From Planctomycetota bacterium (GTDB lineage: Bacteria; Planctomycetota; UBA8108; JACQVS01): 64,000 bases of DNA. The position numbers and the translations under genes are program-made. Shown here one piece after another: positions 1 through 9,228 of this stretch (the stretch's first letter is position 1; the number at the start of each line of letters is the position of its first letter). Location of the stretch: NCBI GenBank assembly GCA_028280485.1, contig JANQLS010000023.1, positions 1 to 64,000 of the forward strand, in the 5' to 3' direction. The notes beneath the pieces are model-generated. The model was given only the letters and a program-made list of their open reading frames with translations. It did not search any database and was not told the origin of the DNA.

Positions 1-45
1 TGCTTTCACTCCGCTGAACATAGGCTCTGCGAGCCAATGTCCGCG

Positions 46-93
46 GCCGAGTTGATCCCAACTCGGCTTAGTTCCTGTTTAATCAACAGGAAC
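46..93. repeat. Two tandem perfect hairpins downstream of the symporter gene
   Basis: An 8-bp stem (46-53 with 60-67, 6-nt loop) is followed by a 9-bp stem (71-79 with 85-93, 5-nt loop). Both are perfect. A weaker 5-bp stem with a triloop lies just before them (23-27 with 31-35). They sit past the stop codon of the minus-strand operon, so a role at its 3' end (transcript end or mRNA stabiliser) is likely. No T-run follows on either strand, so this is not a classical intrinsic terminator. Confidence 0.5.
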
Positions 94-165
94 TAATTAG
101 GGTTACCTGCCCAGAGCCCCAAATTCAAATTCCCTTACCTGAAATGGGAATTCTGGGAACGCTTG

Positions 166-1890
166 TTAATTTACCTTAGACGATACTCGAGACAAATGTC
201 GACGTATGAAGACTTCGATAGCGCCCCCCAGGAAGAGTAAAACGGTTCCTACAGAGAGAAGCACTACCCTCTCTGCCGCTTCACGAATACCGATAAAGAG
301 CATCCAACCGCCCAGAATAAATAGACTGAACATCACCATGCGCGCGGGGTAGGGATCGAAGGTACTTTCTTGTTCGGCAGCGGTGATGGTAGCAAGGGAT
401 TCATCACATTTCGCATCCAATTGATCCGCACCCATGTCTCTCTTTCGAAGTATGGATTCGAAGAAGCCCAGCAAGCAGACTGGAAGTAAAACACCATTGA
501 AGAGTTCGACCATTTTTTTATTGTTGAGAACAGTCTCCGTCACGAACCACAAGGCATCGCCTTCTTGAGTTAACCAGGGCAAGCCAAACCGTAAAAACAT
601 GCCGATTCCAAAACTGGTAAGCGCGACGATGAGCATGTGACGAATACCGATTTTTTTACTGAAGACACCCCAGAGCGTGGGCGCCAAAAGTGGAACGACC
701 AACATCCCATTGATGGTGGTGATAAGATCTTCGGCTCCTCCAAGGTAAGGTACAAGAATGGCCATCATGGTTAACAGGATCCCGATCAAGGCAGTAAAGA
801 AGCGTCCTGTAAAAACGAGTTTTTTCTCCGTTGCCTTGGGATTGATCAGGGGTCTGTAAAAATCATTGGTCAGTACGCCAGCAAAGACATTGAGTTGTGA
901 ACTGACCATGCTCGCCGTGGCAGAGAACATCGCTGCGACCATGAGCCCCAACAATCCGTCCGGGAGAACAGATTGTGCGGCCAAGATGTAAGCCTGCTCT
1001 TTGGCAACACCTTCGACTTGGGAACGGTATAAGAGTGGAGGTAACATCCAAAACAATGGCGTGATGAGATACATCACACCGAAGAGATACGTCGACTTCC
1101 GCGCATCTTTTGGAGTCTTCACCGCGATAAACCGTTGAACAAACGCCCACTCGGCTCCAAAGGAGAAGAAGTTAATTGTGGTCCAACCCAGCAAAAAGAA
1201 CCAAGTGTACTTTCCTCCAGTGGGAAGCATGAATCCGCTCGGAGTGTTGGCTTGGAAGTTCGCAAAGCTACCGACATCCATCGTCATCAAGACAGCGACA
1301 ATGAAGACGACGACTGTCAGAACAATAAACTGCAAGACATCCGTCATCAGTACGGCCCACAATCCACCTTGCATGGTGTAAAGGACGACGATCACGCCAA
1401 AGAGAATAATCGCCGACTCAACGGAGATGGGGATTATCGCCTGTCCGTCCGCCGACTTCGCAGTCAGCAGAACACCTAAAGCATAGAGCGAAACGGAGAC
1501 CCCCATAACCCGTTTGAGGAGCATCGTCCACGTGAAGAAATTCAAACCCGCCTTACCGAAGCGTAAGTTCACATATTCAGCGGGCGTGTCGACTCCCATC
1601 TTGTTCCAATACCCCGCAACGAAGTAGCCCACGAGAAGCGCCGCGACACCATAGGTCAGGTTGATAACAACCGCAACCATGCCCAACTCATACGCTATTC
1701 CGCCCCAAACGACGAACGTTCCGGCTGAGAACACCGTCATGAAACCGCTCAGTCCCGATGCCCACCACGGCGAACTGCGATTGGCCGCGAACATTTCTTT
1801 GTGATTGGTATTCCGTCGTGCTGCCAACGTGCTGATCGCAAACAGACCAGCGACATAGAGCAAGACTGTACTGAAGTCGAGAAACCCCAT
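166..1890 (-). CDS. Sodium:solute symporter (SSS family)
   Basis: This 574-residue, very hydrophobic protein fits the sodium/solute symporter family, which couples Na+ entry to uptake of sugars or organic acids across the inner membrane. The sequence shows about 13-14 membrane segments, an early segment ending in the AARRNTNHKEMF loop, a W-W-A-SGLSGFMTVFSAGTFVVWGG stretch and a PAEYVNLRFG motif typical of SSS proteins. It is the last gene of the minus-strand operon and starts 3 nt after the stop of the enolase-superfamily gene. The start at 1890 is an ATG. The neighbouring dehydratase and aldolase suggest a sugar acid or other carboxylate as substrate, but the sequence does not define it. Length is normal for the family. 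Confidence 0.85.
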   Translation of the reverse strand: MGFLDFSTVLLYVAGLFAISTLAARRNTNHKEMFAANRSSPWWASGLSGFMTVFSAGTFVVWGGIAYELGMVAVVINLTYGVAALLVGYFVAGYWNKMGVDTPAEYVNLRFGKAGLNFFTWTMLLKRVMGVSVSLYALGVLLTAKSADGQAIIPISVESAIILFGVIVVLYTMQGGLWAVLMTDVLQFIVLTVVVFIVAVLMTMDVGSFANFQANTPSGFMLPTGGKYTWFFLLGWTTINFFSFGAEWAFVQRFIAVKTPKDARKSTYLFGVMYLITPLFWMLPPLLYRSQVEGVAKEQAYILAAQSVLPDGLLGLMVAAMFSATASMVSSQLNVFAGVLTNDFYRPLINPKATEKKLVFTGRFFTALIGILLTMMAILVPYLGGAEDLITTINGMLVVPLLAPTLWGVFSKKIGIRHMLIVALTSFGIGMFLRFGLPWLTQEGDALWFVTETVLNNKKMVELFNGVLLPVCLLGFFESILRKRDMGADQLDAKCDESLATITAAEQESTFDPYPARMVMFSLFILGGWMLFIGIREAAERVVLLSVGTVLLFLGGAIEVFIRRHLSRVSSKVN

Positions 1891-1893
1891 GCT

Positions 1894-3063
1894 CTACAGC
1901 CTTGTCATTTTCTGTTTCATTGCATCCGATGGTTCGACTCCGATCCCTGGAGTCTCCGTGATCGTGTACGCTCCGTTTTCGTAGGACAAAACGTCATGGG
2001 TGAAATGTCGGAATGGCCCGAGTAGTGAATGTTGAAACTCGTGTGAGACGACGTTTCTAAGAGCAGCGCTGGCCTGCAGACTGGCTGCTAAAAAGATTCC
2101 GGCTCCGATGGTGGCATGAGGCATGATTTGGAGATGATGAGCTTCAGCGTAACGACCGATTCGCATGAACTGGGTCACACCCGTATGCCCCATCTCCGGC
2201 TGAATGACGTGCACGGCTTGGGCATCGATGCGAAGTCGAGCATCGAAGACCGTACGCCATTCTTCACCCACCGCAACGGTCTGGCCTGAATGTTCCGCGA
2301 CTTTCTGTAATCCTTGAACGTCTTCTGATGGGAGCGGGGCTTCCATAAACCATGGCTTGTAAGGTGCGATTTCCCGAGCGAGTTCAATGGCGCTAGCCTG
2401 AGTCTGAGTCCAGTGAAGATCACAAGCAATCTTGAAGTCTTCACCCAACGCTCGACGCAGTTCTCGCATTTCCGCAACAACTCCATCGTCAGCGACGGGT
2501 GACGCAAACTTCACCGCATCGAATCCCTTATCTTTCCATTCGCAGGCGAATTCGCAACGCTCGGCTAAAGTGTCTCGCGGCAGACCCGACACATAACAGT
2601 GGATTTTGTCGTGATACCTTCCACCCAGTAACTTGTGAAGGGGCAGGCCTGCTTTCTTACCGGCGATGTCCCAAAGTGCAATGTCGATCCCCGCCAAGGC
2701 ATCAAGGTAGAAGCCACCGTTGTAACCACGTACCCGCATGAGATCGTAAAGTCGATCATGAATCGCCTGAACATCTAACGGATCAGAGCCAACGACAAAG
2801 CCAGCCAATAAGTCTTTGATAATCTCGGCGGTCGCTCCGGGTGCGACGATGCCGTAGGTTTCGCCCCAACCTTCGACACCATCCTCGGTAACGATTCGAA
2901 TGACTAAAGAGCGGTTACTACGAGGGTAGACAGTCCCGTTTTGCTTGCGAACGAAGTAGCCCTGCGGATCGACAACTTCTCCTTCGCGGAGAGTACCGAG
3001 ATACGGGCGGTCTTGGCTGAGGTCCACAATATAAACTTCGATTGCGGCAACTTGATCGCTCAT
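1894..3063 (-). CDS. Mandelate racemase/muconate lactonizing-type dehydratase
   Basis: This 389-residue enolase-superfamily protein is expected to abstract the proton alpha to a carboxylate, most often dehydrating an acid sugar. The N-terminal capping domain is followed by a barrel with the expected residues: Lys185 (FDAVKFA), metal ligands Asp215 (CDLHW), Glu241 (MEAPLP) and Glu267 (VGEEW), and His316 (MPHATIG). The usual second Lys of a KxK pair is Phe here, so the exact reaction is open. Its ATG overlaps the upstream aldolase stop by 4 bp (ATGA), and a strong GAGGAGGTG Shine-Dalgarno lies just upstream inside the aldolase gene. This arrangement argues for coupled translation and a shared pathway. 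Confidence 0.85.
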   Translation of the reverse strand: MSDQVAAIEVYIVDLSQDRPYLGTLREGEVVDPQGYFVRKQNGTVYPRSNRSLVIRIVTEDGVEGWGETYGIVAPGATAEIIKDLLAGFVVGSDPLDVQAIHDRLYDLMRVRGYNGGFYLDALAGIDIALWDIAGKKAGLPLHKLLGGRYHDKIHCYVSGLPRDTLAERCEFACEWKDKGFDAVKFASPVADDGVVAEMRELRRALGEDFKIACDLHWTQTQASAIELAREIAPYKPWFMEAPLPSEDVQGLQKVAEHSGQTVAVGEEWRTVFDARLRIDAQAVHVIQPEMGHTGVTQFMRIGRYAEAHHLQIMPHATIGAGIFLAASLQASAALRNVVSHEFQHSLLGPFRHFTHDVLSYENGAYTITETPGIGVEPSDAMKQKMTRL

Positions 3064-3977
3064 GCCAACACCTCCTCGAGGTCTTTAAGCATCACGTCGA
3101 TATCCTGCTTCGTGAAATCATCCATCTCCGGCAATGGCGCCCGCACAACGACATCATTAGTAATTCCACGCTTGTTGAGAACGTATTTCGTCAGACGCAT
3201 GCGATAGATCAGTTGAGAAACAAGAAGTGGAAGGCTGTCGCGATAAAGCTTTCTTGCTCGTTCATGGCTGCCCTGCGAATGAGCGTTGTAGATGGCAACG
3301 TGAAGATCGATGATCTCTACAGCGGGCATCGCAGCCAATGCACCACGGTTAAGCTCATCGATCATATAACGAGATCCTCCACCTCCTATCACACCGATAA
3401 GATGCTCGATACCGCTGTCGTTTAGAGCTGAGATCGCGGGACCTGAAGGCAATGTCTCTTCTTTCACGTAAGCGATCTTCGAGTTCGACTTAGCCAGTTC
3501 GATGATCGCATCGACATCCAGTCCCGCACCGATGGGATCAGGAGCGTTTTGCAGAATAATCCTGGCCTCAGAGCCAATCTGACTGCTGACGTCAGTAAAA
3601 AAAGATTGGTGTTTTTTAATATCTTTACCGAGCCCCTGAGGCGCCATAATCATTAGGTGCGTGATGCCAAACTCAAGGCAATCACGAGCCGCAGCCACCA
3701 CCTCTTCTACCGTCTTGGCACTGGCACCGCCGATAATTGGCACCTGGTCATTCACTTGATCAACGACCAATGAAACCAAGGTCTTGCGCTCTTCCAAACT
3801 CAAGAAGTTATATTCACTCGCCACAGCAGGACAAACGACGGCGCTGGCCCCGTGACGAAGGGCAAAAGCGACGACTTCCTTCTGTGCCGTAAGGTCGATA
3901 TTGTTTTCACTTGAAAACAGAGTGGGGATGACAGGAAGAACGCCCCTTAATATTGGCGTCGCGTTATTGGAGCTCAC
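3060..3977 (-). CDS. Dihydrodipicolinate synthase/N-acetylneuraminate lyase family protein
   Basis: This 305-residue cytosolic (beta/alpha)8 protein belongs to the DapA/NanA/KDG-aldolase family, class I lyases that use a Schiff-base lysine. Lys172 in IAYVKEETLPSG is the expected Schiff-base residue, and the N-terminal GVLPVIPTLF strand is typical. The family's usual Tyr in the (L)YNxP motif is replaced by Gln (ILQNAPDP, residue 143), so the proton relay differs from DapA. Beside a dehydratase and a symporter it is more likely a keto-acid aldolase or dehydratase than a lysine-biosynthesis enzyme. The start is GTG with an AAGG about 7 nt upstream. The stop overlaps the next gene by 4 bp, and 43 nt separate it from the DUF1592 gene upstream. 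Confidence 0.82.
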   Translation of the reverse strand: MSSNNATPILRGVLPVIPTLFSSENNIDLTAQKEVVAFALRHGASAVVCPAVASEYNFLSLEERKTLVSLVVDQVNDQVPIIGGASAKTVEEVVAAARDCLEFGITHLMIMAPQGLGKDIKKHQSFFTDVSSQIGSEARIILQNAPDPIGAGLDVDAIIELAKSNSKIAYVKEETLPSGPAISALNDSGIEHLIGVIGGGGSRYMIDELNRGALAAMPAVEIIDLHVAIYNAHSQGSHERARKLYRDSLPLLVSQLIYRMRLTKYVLNKRGITNDVVVRAPLPEMDDFTKQDIDVMLKDLEEVLA

Positions 3978-4020
3978 TATTGGCCTTTTTGTAGGAGGGT
4001 CATGCGTGCCCGTTCTTATT

Positions 4021-6645
4021 TTACTTCGTTTGAAACGTTTCGCTTGCGATTAAGTCGAGGATCAAATCTCGAAAGCCTTCGCCTTTGGCGAGGTTGTTCT
4101 TTACGATCGATTGAACTTCTTTCTCTTCCACGTAATTCAAATCGCGCCCTGTAGCGTAGACCATCAACTTTTCCGCAAGGTTCGTTGCGAAAATCTTTTC
4201 GTTCTGAATCAGCCAACGCTTCAAGTCGACAACGTCGCGGATCTTCGTTCCATCCGGCAGGATACCTGAGGCATCGATTTCTTTGCCCGTTCCCGGCCAC
4301 TGCTCTCGCCATCGGCCGACAGGGTCAAAGTTCTCGAGCACAAAACCCAGCGGGTCAATATGCCGATGGCAGTTGGAACATGATCTTTTTTTAGTGTGTG
4401 CCGCCAGCATTTCACGCGGAGTCGTCGTACCACGTGTATCCGGGGTGAGTGCCGGGACATCTTCGGGAGGTTCCGGTGGACTCATCCCCAGAATGTTTTC
4501 CAGCACCCAAACTCCTCTCAGCACAGGTTGCGTATCTACGCCGTTGGCCGTGGTCATCATGATCGCTGATTGTCCCAGCAAACCTCCGTAACGACTCCCG
4601 CGGGGAATCTCAAAGCGCTGAATGCGGGTACTTCGCTTTTTCCGTTCATCCCAAGTTGCGAGTTGCTCCATCTTATAGATTCGATCGGCAAAGTAAGGAG
4701 CGGTGTAGGTGAAATCAGGATCGATAAAGTCTCTGATGGGTCGGTTTTCCTTGATCATTTCCAAGAAGAAAAGCTCAACCTCGGCAGTGGCGATGTTGAT
4801 TTCACGATCCGCAAACTTGAACTTCGGATCGGGCATGATCGACTTGAGGGCGCGAGTATCGAGCCACTGTCCTGTAAAACTCCTTACAAGCGGATGCTCA
4901 CGACGTGTTGGCATCAACCGCATCGCCTGATTTTTGAGTTCTTTATCGTTAGATAACTTTCCAGCATTTGCGAGTCCAGCCAATTGACCATCAGGAGGAC
5001 CTTGAGTGAAGAAGTACGAGAGCCGCACTCCCAGATCATGGTCGTCTAATTTTCCCGAGCGAAGCGAACGATAAAGAAGTTGCGGCGAAATCAAGATGTT
5101 TCGAAACAGCAGATGCATACCTTCGTTCAAAGTATGTCCTTGTTGCCAATGCTCGGTGGCAATCGCCAGGTAGGCTTCGATGGTTTTTTTATAGACAGGA
5201 CGACGGAAGGCGCGGGGAAGAAATCGCTCAAGCATCTTTCGAGCGTATTCTTCGTTACTCAGGTCGCCTTTTTCGATTCCGGCAATTTGCTTAGCTATCT
5301 TTTGGTGTTGTTTATCGATGTCACTGTCGACCAGCTTGGAAGGGCCTTCGATGGTGTAACCGTGAAGCTCAAGCGACGGTCCGTGATTGAAATAGTAATG
5401 ACACAGTGCGTCACCCAAGTTATGGGTTCCGCCGCCAACAGTGCCTAAGATGCGAAGTAACTCTTTAGTCTCGGCTGAATCCAACGTCGCTTCACTCATA
5501 TCGAGCTTGGGATCCTTAAGTGCTTTGTTGATGGCGATCCAGCCTGTCAACCCGCGAAGTGTCGATATCTGAGCCCGCTTCTTCAGGCCCCCCGGAAAAA
5601 CAGCTTGTTGCCAAGCCGCTAACCATCGCTTGTCGCGCTTAAACCACTCGGTCATCAGTTTGACGGTAGCCTTTAAATCATTGTGGTCAAACTCGGCATT
5701 CTTCCAGCGAAACGAAAGCGTTTCACCTTTGTAAAGTTCCGTCTCGAACGAATGAGATTGGCGAGTTTCCGATGAGAACTCGAGATCTTTTAGAAAGCGA
5801 AAGTTGCTAATCACGGATCGCTCCGATGCCGAAACTTGTCGGGCACGAACTTCCAAGATCATTGGCAAGTCCCCGTCTCGAGGTTTGAAACAGGATCCAT
5901 CAACGGTGATTTTGTAAACGCCTGACACCTTAGCCTGATGTTGCTGCGGCCACGTACAGCTTCTCATGATATCGCGCGCCTTGGAGGCAAGACGTAACTT
6001 GCCGTCCTTGATCGCTGAGGCAGAAAAGCTGAGCACAAAGTCTTTGACTTCACCTTTCTGAATTTTAGACGGAACAGATTTTCTAGGTTGCGGGTAGAGA
6101 AGATCTGCGATTTCCGATGCGACCTTCAAGTACGAAGCCAGGTGCGTCGGAGACATCACCAGACCTTCGCCGATGTTGTCGAAGCCATGCGTTTCACTGT
6201 CTCCAGGAAATCCAGGCGGTAACTGGTAGTCACGCATGTAAACAAGTTCGCGTATTGTTTTAAGATATTCGGCCTGGTTCAAACGCCTTGGAGAAGTGCC
6301 ACCAATCTTGATGTGCTTCGTTAATTCACTGTCGATCCACTGAGCAAGAATCTTTCGCTCTTCTCGGGTGGGTTGATCTTTTTTAGCAGGCGGCATGATT
6401 CCATGCTCGCTGTTATATAGAACCTTTTCCCAGAGCTTAATGTTTTGCCTGTCAGACCACTTGACCGAGCTGACGTCGAGGTTGATGTCGGCTTTTGGTG
6501 AGTTTTCGTCGTGGCAATCGACACAATAATTTTCCAGGATTGCGCGCGGTGCCTCAGGGATGCGGCTACCCGATAGTGGATTGCCTTGCGCGTTGACAGT
6601 AACAAAAAGCATCAAGGCAGCAATCGCGGTGGCTGCCTTCATCAT
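4021..6645 (-). CDS. DUF1592-type planctomycete haem protein (copy 1)
   Basis: This 874-residue secreted protein of the PVC-specific DUF1587/DUF1592/DUF1588/DUF1585 family has no established function. A signal peptide (about residues 1-20) is followed by a cytochrome-like segment with CVDCH at residues 41-45. A second CxxCH (CSNCH, 756-760) lies in the DUF1588 part (IDPLGFVLENFDPVGRWR), and a DUF1585-like C-terminus follows. The two motifs predict two covalently bound c-type haems outside the cytoplasm. Its ATG overlaps the stop of the DUF1552 gene by 4 bp. In this copy DUF1552 is upstream, the opposite order to the other two pairs in the window. Confidence 0.88.
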   Translation of the reverse strand: MMKAATAIAALMLFVTVNAQGNPLSGSRIPEAPRAILENYCVDCHDENSPKADINLDVSSVKWSDRQNIKLWEKVLYNSEHGIMPPAKKDQPTREERKILAQWIDSELTKHIKIGGTSPRRLNQAEYLKTIRELVYMRDYQLPPGFPGDSETHGFDNIGEGLVMSPTHLASYLKVASEIADLLYPQPRKSVPSKIQKGEVKDFVLSFSASAIKDGKLRLASKARDIMRSCTWPQQHQAKVSGVYKITVDGSCFKPRDGDLPMILEVRARQVSASERSVISNFRFLKDLEFSSETRQSHSFETELYKGETLSFRWKNAEFDHNDLKATVKLMTEWFKRDKRWLAAWQQAVFPGGLKKRAQISTLRGLTGWIAINKALKDPKLDMSEATLDSAETKELLRILGTVGGGTHNLGDALCHYYFNHGPSLELHGYTIEGPSKLVDSDIDKQHQKIAKQIAGIEKGDLSNEEYARKMLERFLPRAFRRPVYKKTIEAYLAIATEHWQQGHTLNEGMHLLFRNILISPQLLYRSLRSGKLDDHDLGVRLSYFFTQGPPDGQLAGLANAGKLSNDKELKNQAMRLMPTRREHPLVRSFTGQWLDTRALKSIMPDPKFKFADREINIATAEVELFFLEMIKENRPIRDFIDPDFTYTAPYFADRIYKMEQLATWDERKKRSTRIQRFEIPRGSRYGGLLGQSAIMMTTANGVDTQPVLRGVWVLENILGMSPPEPPEDVPALTPDTRGTTTPREMLAAHTKKRSCSNCHRHIDPLGFVLENFDPVGRWREQWPGTGKEIDASGILPDGTKIRDVVDLKRWLIQNEKIFATNLAEKLMVYATGRDLNYVEEKEVQSIVKNNLAKGEGFRDLILDLIASETFQTK

Positions 6646-7949
6646 GAAAGCACCTCATTCATGTTTCGCTTCGAATTCGAGAACGAATTGACTTTCATAC
6701 CAAGTTTCTGAGCGATCGTGATGTAAAGATCACCCAAGAGCTTATCGCTGTCTTTGTTGACCGCGTGGTGTCCTCGATGCTTGAATCCACCACCGGCAAC
6801 CAAGGTGGGCAAATCACGATTACTGTGACGGCTAGCGTCTCCCATCCCGGTACCGAGCAGGATAATCGTATCATCAAGTAGCGACTTCCCTTTCGTTCCT
6901 TTCTTACCCTTTAGTACCTTGAGGAACGAGGCGAAGCACTCTAAGTGAGCAGTCTCAAGTAGAATAAGATCGCGAATCATCGCGGGGTCGTTTCCATGAT
7001 GGGACAAACCGTGATAACCGGAGCTCAGTGGCCGACCGTTGATCGTAAAGACCTGCCCTAAGCCATCCAGGAAAAGTGTGGCAACGCGAGTTAAACCGGT
7101 TTCCAAGGCGATCGCAATCAAGTCGTACATGATTACGGATGCTTCCATTTGTAGATTAGGTGTGATCGGATCATTCTCAGGTAGCTTGTACCCAGGATCT
7201 TTAACCGGATTATCAAGCGTTCGGAGCTGTCTGGCCATGCGACCTTCAAGCGAACGAAGGCTATGAAAATACTCTTCCAGCTTAGCGCGATCCGATGCTG
7301 GTAAATCCCCGCTCAACCTCTTAGCTTCACCGACGACGTGATCGAGTGCACTCTTGCCGCTTTTCAGCAAATATTCGGTTCGGATGCGATCTTCTTTCGT
7401 GATAAACATCTGTCGATACAAGACGCTCGGACGTCGCATCATCGGTAGGTAGATGTTTTCTTTCGAGAAGTTCATAGCTCCCTTACCCGTACGGTTTTCA
7501 CCAGAACCGGTCGTCAATTGCAAAGAGGCGAATCGAGAGCTTTGCCCAATATGATCGGCAACCAATTGATCGAACGAATATTTTCCCGGCATTTGACCAC
7601 ACAGGAAATTACTCCAGTTGTTGTGTCCATTACCAGAGCGATGATCCAATCCAGAGAAGATCGTGAAGTCTTTCCGATGACTTTCGATCGGCTTCAATGT
7701 GGGCGGCAGCTTATAATCGAACCCTATTTCCTTCGGATAAAATGCGTTTTGATGCCAACCCAGATAAGCGCCGATTGCGACAAAATTACGAGGGCCTTCT
7801 TTAGCTGCATTGGAGTGAGAGGCTACAGTCTTGACCTTTTCGTCAGCAAAAACATCTAGCGCGGGTAGTGCGATGCAAGCGGTCACTGCTCTTAAGAAGT
7901 GCCTTCGATCTAACGTCGAGTAGACACTCGACTTCATCAGCTTATTCAT
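6642..7949 (-). CDS. DUF1552 secreted protein (copy 1)
   Basis: This 435-residue member of the DUF1552 family is the usual partner of DUF1592 proteins in planctomycetes and verrucomicrobia; its function is unknown. The N-terminus carries a DRRHFLRA motif before a hydrophobic stretch, which suggests a Tat-type signal, as in the other DUF1552 copies. Typical features include FSGLDHRSGNGHNNWSNFLCG near residue 100 and a C-terminal GTGMGDASRHSNRDLPTLVAGGG segment, reminiscent of the alkaline-phosphatase/sulfatase-like fold of related DUF1501 proteins. It is the first gene of the 166-7949 operon, so the promoter should lie in 7950-8100. No convincing -35/-10 pair could be picked there. Confidence 0.88.
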   Translation of the reverse strand: MNKLMKSSVYSTLDRRHFLRAVTACIALPALDVFADEKVKTVASHSNAAKEGPRNFVAIGAYLGWHQNAFYPKEIGFDYKLPPTLKPIESHRKDFTIFSGLDHRSGNGHNNWSNFLCGQMPGKYSFDQLVADHIGQSSRFASLQLTTGSGENRTGKGAMNFSKENIYLPMMRRPSVLYRQMFITKEDRIRTEYLLKSGKSALDHVVGEAKRLSGDLPASDRAKLEEYFHSLRSLEGRMARQLRTLDNPVKDPGYKLPENDPITPNLQMEASVIMYDLIAIALETGLTRVATLFLDGLGQVFTINGRPLSSGYHGLSHHGNDPAMIRDLILLETAHLECFASFLKVLKGKKGTKGKSLLDDTIILLGTGMGDASRHSNRDLPTLVAGGGFKHRGHHAVNKDSDKLLGDLYITIAQKLGMKVNSFSNSKRNMNEVLS

Positions 7950-8345
7950 TGTTTTTAAATCGAGCCGTTATCTGGATTGTTGGCTTTTTCCGGAAGTCAA
8001 ATCGCTTGAATTGACCTTAGGAAATTTTGACTTCGTGTTAAACGTGTGGCTATTTGCGACACTGAAAGATTTATCCAATAGAACTATTTTGGAAGACAAA
8101 CTTTATATGTCAAGGAGGGCAAGCGGCGTACTACTGAGATTTTGCGCCACCGAATGTCTGGGAGAGCCAATCATCTATTAGATAGATGCCCAAATGCTTG
8201 TAAAGCTTATCCCATCCACTTGCCTTGTAAACTTCGGTCGACTAAAAATATCAATGCAAGGGCAGCGGGGAAATCTCTTAGATCTCAATGGCTTTTTGAA
8301 TTCAAACTTCTTGAAATTTTTCAAGCGAGATTGTCATCCTTACTC
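7950..8345. other. Intergenic region upstream of the DUF1552 operon
   Basis: No supported gene was found here. The region must contain the promoter of the minus-strand operon starting at 7949. It contains two short palindromes, a 12-bp TTTGAATTCAAA near 8294 and a 7-bp-arm CTTGAAA/TTTCAAG pair at 8310-8325, both AT-rich and of unclear meaning. An 84-codon plus-strand frame (8142-8396) has basic, low-complexity content and overlaps the BamE-like gene end, so it was not called. Confidence 0.4.
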
Positions 8346-8699
8346 TTAGTTACTCTCAAGATTTATGCGCTCCAGCTGGCCTTGGTCGTAAAATGAAATA
8401 TGTACTTTATGGTGAGTTTTTAGAGCTGAATCTCCAATTATTGTTCTTTCGATTTTGCCTTGGGTGTGAAGGTACAACCAGTTTTCTCTTTGGTTTTCTG
8501 AATACCAAATGGATGTAGGCTCACCTAATGGCTTTCTGATTTCTGGTTTTGTAGAGCCTTGTTTGAGTTGAAGTATTGCATTTAAATCCGACGCATTAAC
8601 GTTTCCATGGTCTCTTACCTGACCAAAAGAACAAAAGGAATTGCGAACATTCAAATTGATAGGAAGCCATTTAGGCTTGCCTAAGTTAATATGAATCAA
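8346..8699 (-). CDS. Small BamE/SmpA-like domain protein, start uncertain
   Basis: This product of about 117 residues has a C-terminal half that reads like the BamE/SmpA/OmlA fold: LQLKQGSTKPEIRKPLGEPTS, then a short strand with W-L-Y, then KVHISFYDQGQLERI. BamE proteins are outer-membrane assembly lipoproteins, but no signal peptide or lipobox is seen here. The annotated start is TTG at 8699, with AGGAGG almost touching it, which is too close for normal initiation. The frame stays open upstream to a stop at 8772-8774 without any ATG or GTG. The gene may therefore be truncated at its 5' end, or may start at a rare codon a few triplets downstream. The function is an inference from the weak motif. 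Confidence 0.45.
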   Translation of the reverse strand: MIHINLGKPKWLPINLNVRNSFCSFGQVRDHGNVNASDLNAILQLKQGSTKPEIRKPLGEPTSIWYSENQRENWLYLHTQGKIERTIIGDSALKTHHKVHISFYDQGQLERINLESN

Positions 8700-8745
8700 C
8701 CCTCCTTGATTTAAGTCGAAAACATTAATCCCCGGAAATTGGAAA

Positions 8746-9228
8746 ATGATTTGGAAGAGTAAGAAAGAGTTTCAAGAGCCAAAGGGTATAAATTTTCGGT
8801 GTGAATCCTATCTCCCCCTTGAAGAAATTTACTCCCCCCTTTGTGAAATCTTAGCCTTTCTGCAGGCAAAAATCCCTGACACAAAACTCCATAGATATGA
8901 AGATTGGTGGCAACACGACGGAGAACATTTTCCGAAAGGCTCGATCGATTTTCAGGGTCTATTTCAATTTGTTAAACGTCCGCGAACATTGTATGAGGCG
9001 ATGCCTGGTGATCATGAAGTCAGAATCGGAGTCGCACCTGAAGATTTCAAGTGGTATCTACGCATGTTCGCAGATTGGGATGAAGATGATGTAAAATTAG
9101 AAGGTGATTTCGATATCACTCTTCCACCGGAGTGGGTTGACGAATTTCAAAAAGAAACGATCCCCAAGCTAAATTGTGACTTGATCTCAGAATCATCGGA
9201 GACGTACTATCAGAGGATCAGAGATTAA
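8746..9228 (+). CDS. Hypothetical protein, 160 residues
   Basis: The family is not recognised. It is a soluble, acidic protein rich in Trp, Asp and Glu (RYEDWWQHDGEH; FKWYLRMFADWDEDDVK) with no signal peptide or membrane segment. The codon pattern and amino-acid make-up look like a real gene. It is transcribed divergently from the BamE-like gene, with only 46 nt between the annotated starts. The start at 8746 is the first ATG, preceded by a weak GGAAATTGGAAA. The size and composition resemble small immunity or SMI1-like proteins, but there is no motif to support this. Confidence 0.55.
   Translation: MIWKSKKEFQEPKGINFRCESYLPLEEIYSPLCEILAFLQAKIPDTKLHRYEDWWQHDGEHFPKGSIDFQGLFQFVKRPRTLYEAMPGDHEVRIGVAPEDFKWYLRMFADWDEDDVKLEGDFDITLPPEWVDEFQKETIPKLNCDLISESSETYYQRIRD

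Noticed and set aside
863-1479. Frames opposite or shifted within the symporter gene
   Set aside because: Shadows of the long minus-strand gene with unnatural composition.
3060-3977. Lysine-pathway DapA
   Set aside because: Context is catabolic (dehydratase, symporter) and the YNxP Tyr is missing.
8142-8396. 84-codon plus-strand frame
   Set aside because: Basic, low-complexity content, no ribosome site, and overlaps the end of the BamE-like gene on the other strand.
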